This document shows positions 61,719 through 64,000 of a stretch of DNA of 64,000 nt, piece after piece (within the stretch, counting starts at the first letter, position 1; each line of letters starts with the position of its first letter). The DNA comes from Chitinophagaceae bacterium (GTDB lineage Bacteria; Bacteroidota; Bacteroidia; Chitinophagales; Chitinophagaceae), in assembly GCA_947454235.1 (NCBI GenBank), contig CANGIY010000004.1, positions 157,717 through 221,716 of the forward strand, read 5' to 3'. Under the pieces are notes generated by a model. That model was not told the origin of the DNA. It did no database searches and saw only the letters and a list, made by a program, of their open reading frames with translations. A program made the position numbers and the translations under genes.

Positions 61719-63131
61719 ATGAAATTGAGTTCCACCCCAAAGGTTTTAAGATATATATCGTTCATTGCTATTACAGTTTTAGCTTCGATTCAAGTCGGTT
61801 TTGCTCAGGATACTGGTACGCCCGGTAATTCTGATGTTTTAGATAAGATTATTACCGTTGTAGGCAGGGGTAGGATAGTGCTTAAATCGGAGTTTGAAAA
61901 AACAATTGAGGAGATTCGCCGTTCTGATCCCAACTTTACCGATAATACTAAATGCATGGTGTTGCAGCAGATGATTATGCAAAACATTATGCTTGAACAG
62001 GCAGAACGCGATAGTGTTGCCGTGGGTGAAGAAGAAGTTGAAGCTCAAATCGACAACAAAATCCGTTACTTCATCAATGTTTACGGCTCTAAAGAAAAGC
62101 TGGAACAATCGGTAGGTAAAACCATTTACCAGATCAAAGATGAATTTAAGGAGAAGGTAAGAGACCAGATGATTGCTGAAAAAATGCAAAATCAACTGCT
62201 CGAAAACACTAAAATTACTCCTGCGGAAGTTTCGGAATTCTATAAAAAAATACCACAAGACAGTTTGCCTTTTTACCCTGCGTCGGTTGAAGTAGGTCAA
62301 ATTGTGATTAACCCGCCTATCTCTCCGGAAGTAGACGAATACGCACACAAAACACTTGAAGATGTGCGTAAAGACATCATCGACGGTAAAATCTCTTTTG
62401 AATATGCTGCCGGCAGGTATTCTGAAGACCCGGGCAGTCGTGACAATGGCGGCAGATACGATAACATAGGCAGGAATGGCCCAATGGTTCCTGAGTTCAA
62501 CGCTGCTGCTTTCAAATTGCAGAACGGTGAGATTTCACCTATTTTCAAATCAAAATTCGGTTACCACATTGTGCAAATGATTACCAGGAAAGGTGATCAG
62601 GCTGATGTTAGGCACATTTTGATTAAACCTGCTATTACATCTGCTGATATCAAAGTGGCAATAGCGCAATTAGATAGCATCAGGAAACTGTTGGTTGATA
62701 AGAAGTTAACTTTCGAAGAGGGGGTTGGAAAATTCTCGGTTGATGAGATGGCTAAAAGAACCGGTGGTATGATTATGGATCCTCAAAACGGCTCTACCAA
62801 TCTGGACATCTCTAAGCTTGACCCTGCAATGGTGTTAATGATTGATTCGCTGCAGGTGGGTGATTTTTCAGTACCACACGTTTTCTACAACGACATGAGA
62901 GAACAATCGTGCCGTATTGTGTTTTTACGCAACAGAACTTCACCCCACAAGGCAAATCTGAAAGAAGACTATTCCCGCATTATGGAAGTTGCTTTAGGTC
63001 AGAAAAAGCAAATGAAACTCATGAACTGGGTGAAAAGCAAGCTTTCAACGTTCTACATCAAAATCGATGAAGATTATCTGGCTTGTCCGGGTTTGAGGGA
63101 GTTGAAGAACGACGAAACCAAAAATAACTAG
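61719..63131 (+). CDS. SurA-like periplasmic peptidyl-prolyl isomerase
   Basis: A 470-residue protein with a signal peptide (to about VGFAQ). Residues 38-170 form the SurA N-terminal chaperone region (LDKIITVVGRGRIVLKSEFE). Two parvulin (rotamase) domains follow: the first, about 185-285 (DPGSRDNGGRYDNIGRNG, FGYHIVQM), is well kept; the second, about 290-390 (RHILIKPAIT), is partly degenerate. SurA guides unfolded outer-membrane proteins to the Bam complex; in Bacteroidota it should also serve the many barrels and T9SS parts. It is followed after 19 bases by an ABC ATPase gene. Confidence 0.92.
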   Translation: MKLSSTPKVLRYISFIAITVLASIQVGFAQDTGTPGNSDVLDKIITVVGRGRIVLKSEFEKTIEEIRRSDPNFTDNTKCMVLQQMIMQNIMLEQAERDSVAVGEEEVEAQIDNKIRYFINVYGSKEKLEQSVGKTIYQIKDEFKEKVRDQMIAEKMQNQLLENTKITPAEVSEFYKKIPQDSLPFYPASVEVGQIVINPPISPEVDEYAHKTLEDVRKDIIDGKISFEYAAGRYSEDPGSRDNGGRYDNIGRNGPMVPEFNAAAFKLQNGEISPIFKSKFGYHIVQMITRKGDQADVRHILIKPAITSADIKVAIAQLDSIRKLLVDKKLTFEEGVGKFSVDEMAKRTGGMIMDPQNGSTNLDISKLDPAMVLMIDSLQVGDFSVPHVFYNDMREQSCRIVFLRNRTSPHKANLKEDYSRIMEVALGQKKQMKLMNWVKSKLSTFYIKIDEDYLACPGLRELKNDETKNN

Positions 63132-63150
63132 CCTCAATCAATTCGGGGAT

Positions 63151-63771
63151 ATGCATATTTCTCTTCAGGCAGTTAGCAAACGATTTCTAAAAAACTGGAT
63201 TTTTAAAAATGTGAGCAGCGAATTCTCGTCAGGGAATGCTTATGCGTTGCTCGGGCAGAACGGTTCAGGTAAATCTACATTGTTGCGCATCATCGCCGGA
63301 ATGCAGTCGGCAACGGCGGGTAAGGTAGTATGCACCCTTGATAATGGCCAAGTTTTAGAGCCTAATCAAATTTTCAAGCACCTTTCTTTTTCCGCACCGG
63401 GACAAGAAATTATCGATGAACTTACCTTATCAGAATTCCTTGATTTTCACTTCTCTTTTAAGCCTTACTTACCAGGACTTAACAAGCAGAAAGTTATAGA
63501 ACTAACCGGTCTCAGCCACTCAACAAACAAGTCTATTGGTGATTTTTCATCGGGAATGAAACAGCGCGTAAAGCTGGCACAGGCATTTTTTTCCGATACA
63601 CCACTTCTATTCCTCGACGAGCCCTGCACCAACCTCGACCAGGCCGGCGTAGACCAATACCAATCGTGGATAGAACAATACACCGCCAACCGCCTCGTCA
63701 TCGTCGCCTCCAACGACATCCGCGAATACTTCTTCTGCAAAGAGCAGTTGAAGGTGGAAGATTATAGGTAG
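63151..63771 (+). CDS. ABC transporter ATP-binding protein
   Basis: A 206-residue ATPase subunit. Walker A GQNGSGKST is at residues 34-42, the signature FSSGMKQRV and Walker B LLFLDEPCTNLD are clear. The SSGMKQR form is the type seen in CcmA-like and antibiotic-export ATPases. The membrane partner is not in the window; the next gene downstream is on the other strand. It starts 19 bases after the SurA-like stop, so it may be in the same operon. Substrate unknown. Confidence 0.9.
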   Translation: MHISLQAVSKRFLKNWIFKNVSSEFSSGNAYALLGQNGSGKSTLLRIIAGMQSATAGKVVCTLDNGQVLEPNQIFKHLSFSAPGQEIIDELTLSEFLDFHFSFKPYLPGLNKQKVIELTGLSHSTNKSIGDFSSGMKQRVKLAQAFFSDTPLLFLDEPCTNLDQAGVDQYQSWIEQYTANRLVIVASNDIREYFFCKEQLKVEDYR

Positions 63772-63822
63772 GGGTGGGGGCAAGTTGAAATGCCCAATGA
63801 CGTTTGATGTCTTTAAGAAAAC

Positions 63823-64000
63823 CTACAATTTGCTTTTTATAGACAACATGATTTCTTCGAAACTCTCAATACCCGCTTTCAGGTTCTCAATAATTTCATT
63901 TGCTAAAACATCCGGGTCAGGTAGATTATCAAGGTCGGTAAGGCTCTTGTCCTTGATCCATGAAATATCTAAACTTGTCTTGTCCCGCTCTACTATCTCA
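63823..64000 (-). CDS. hsdM: Type I restriction-modification methylase HsdM, C-terminal fragment
   Basis: On the minus strand the frame is open from the window edge to a stop at 63823-63825, giving 58 residues. The text EIVERDKTSLDISWIKDKSL, then NLPDPDVLANEI and IENLKAGIESF, is the conserved C-terminus of type I HsdM proteins, which contain SLDIxWLKD and DPDVLAxEI. The rest of the gene, and any hsdS and hsdR genes, lie beyond the right edge. It is convergent with the ABC ATPase, with 51 bases between. Confidence 0.85.
   Translation of the reverse strand, partial: EIVERDKTSLDISWIKDKSLTDLDNLPDPDVLANEIIENLKAGIESFEEIMLSIKSKL

Noticed and set aside
61839..62348. A 169-residue minus-strand frame inside the SurA-like gene
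   Set aside because: Antisense shadow of a clear SurA-like protein; composition dominated by Phe, Asn and Arg.

Overview
The window comes from a member of the Bacteroidota, most likely the Chitinophagales or a nearby order. The evidence is type IX secretion (T9SS) parts and cargo (two PorP/SprF-like proteins, a PorG-like barrel, several proteins with C-terminal sorting domains), a DUF5689 lipoprotein beside a TonB-dependent receptor, a MetH lacking its homocysteine domain, almost no Shine-Dalgarno sequences, and many copies of the Bacteroidota -7 promoter box TAnnTTTG. Genus cannot be set from the sequence alone. Most of the window is ordinary chromosome with short operons. There are no rRNAs, tRNAs, insertion sequences, prophage genes or CRISPR arrays that I can see.

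Layout. 1-4.4 kb: a cut-off secreted protein, then AsmA-like protein and the GTPase YihA/EngB, divergent from UbiE/MenG. 4.5-10.1 kb: an unusual protein kinase with a C-terminal helix-hairpin-helix, IspD, a small secreted protein, an acyltransferase and an NHL-repeat protein. 10.2-15.4 kb: a signalling cluster with a sigma-54 activator, two histidine kinases and two single-domain receivers. 15.5-20.5 kb: MetH, then tandem PorP/SprF paralogues. 20.55-20.88 kb: a palindromic repeat region. 20.9-31.3 kb: ABC exporter, M16 peptidase, GpmI, a beta-barrel-like unknown, PorG-like protein, TyrS. 31.4-39.6 kb: a T9SS cargo protein, RadC, LipB with a small membrane protein, PaaZ and a GT-C-like membrane protein. 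39.8-44.8 kb: DnaE and an aminotransferase. 45.0-52.4 kb: a surface or nutrient-acquisition cluster (secreted EEP nuclease/phosphatase, TonB receptor, DUF5689 lipoprotein, two T9SS cargo proteins). 52.5-64 kb: a second copy of the beta-barrel-like unknown, a YncE/phosphoesterase fusion, a tiny lipoprotein, Ogt, HutI, a flippase, a CpxP-like protein, a TPR protein, a SurA-like isomerase, an ABC ATPase, and at the edge the C-terminus of a type I restriction methylase (HsdM).

The most interesting points are: the TonB/DUF5689/EEP cluster, which could be a nucleic-acid or phosphoester scavenging locus; the two divergent copies of an uncharacterised beta-barrel-like family 24 kb apart; a set of genes whose start codon lies only 4-6 nt after the -7 box, predicting leaderless mRNAs; the palindromic GAAGCG/GCAAGCG repeats; and the type I restriction locus just beyond the right edge. 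Family names come from recognising motifs by eye; no database search was run.
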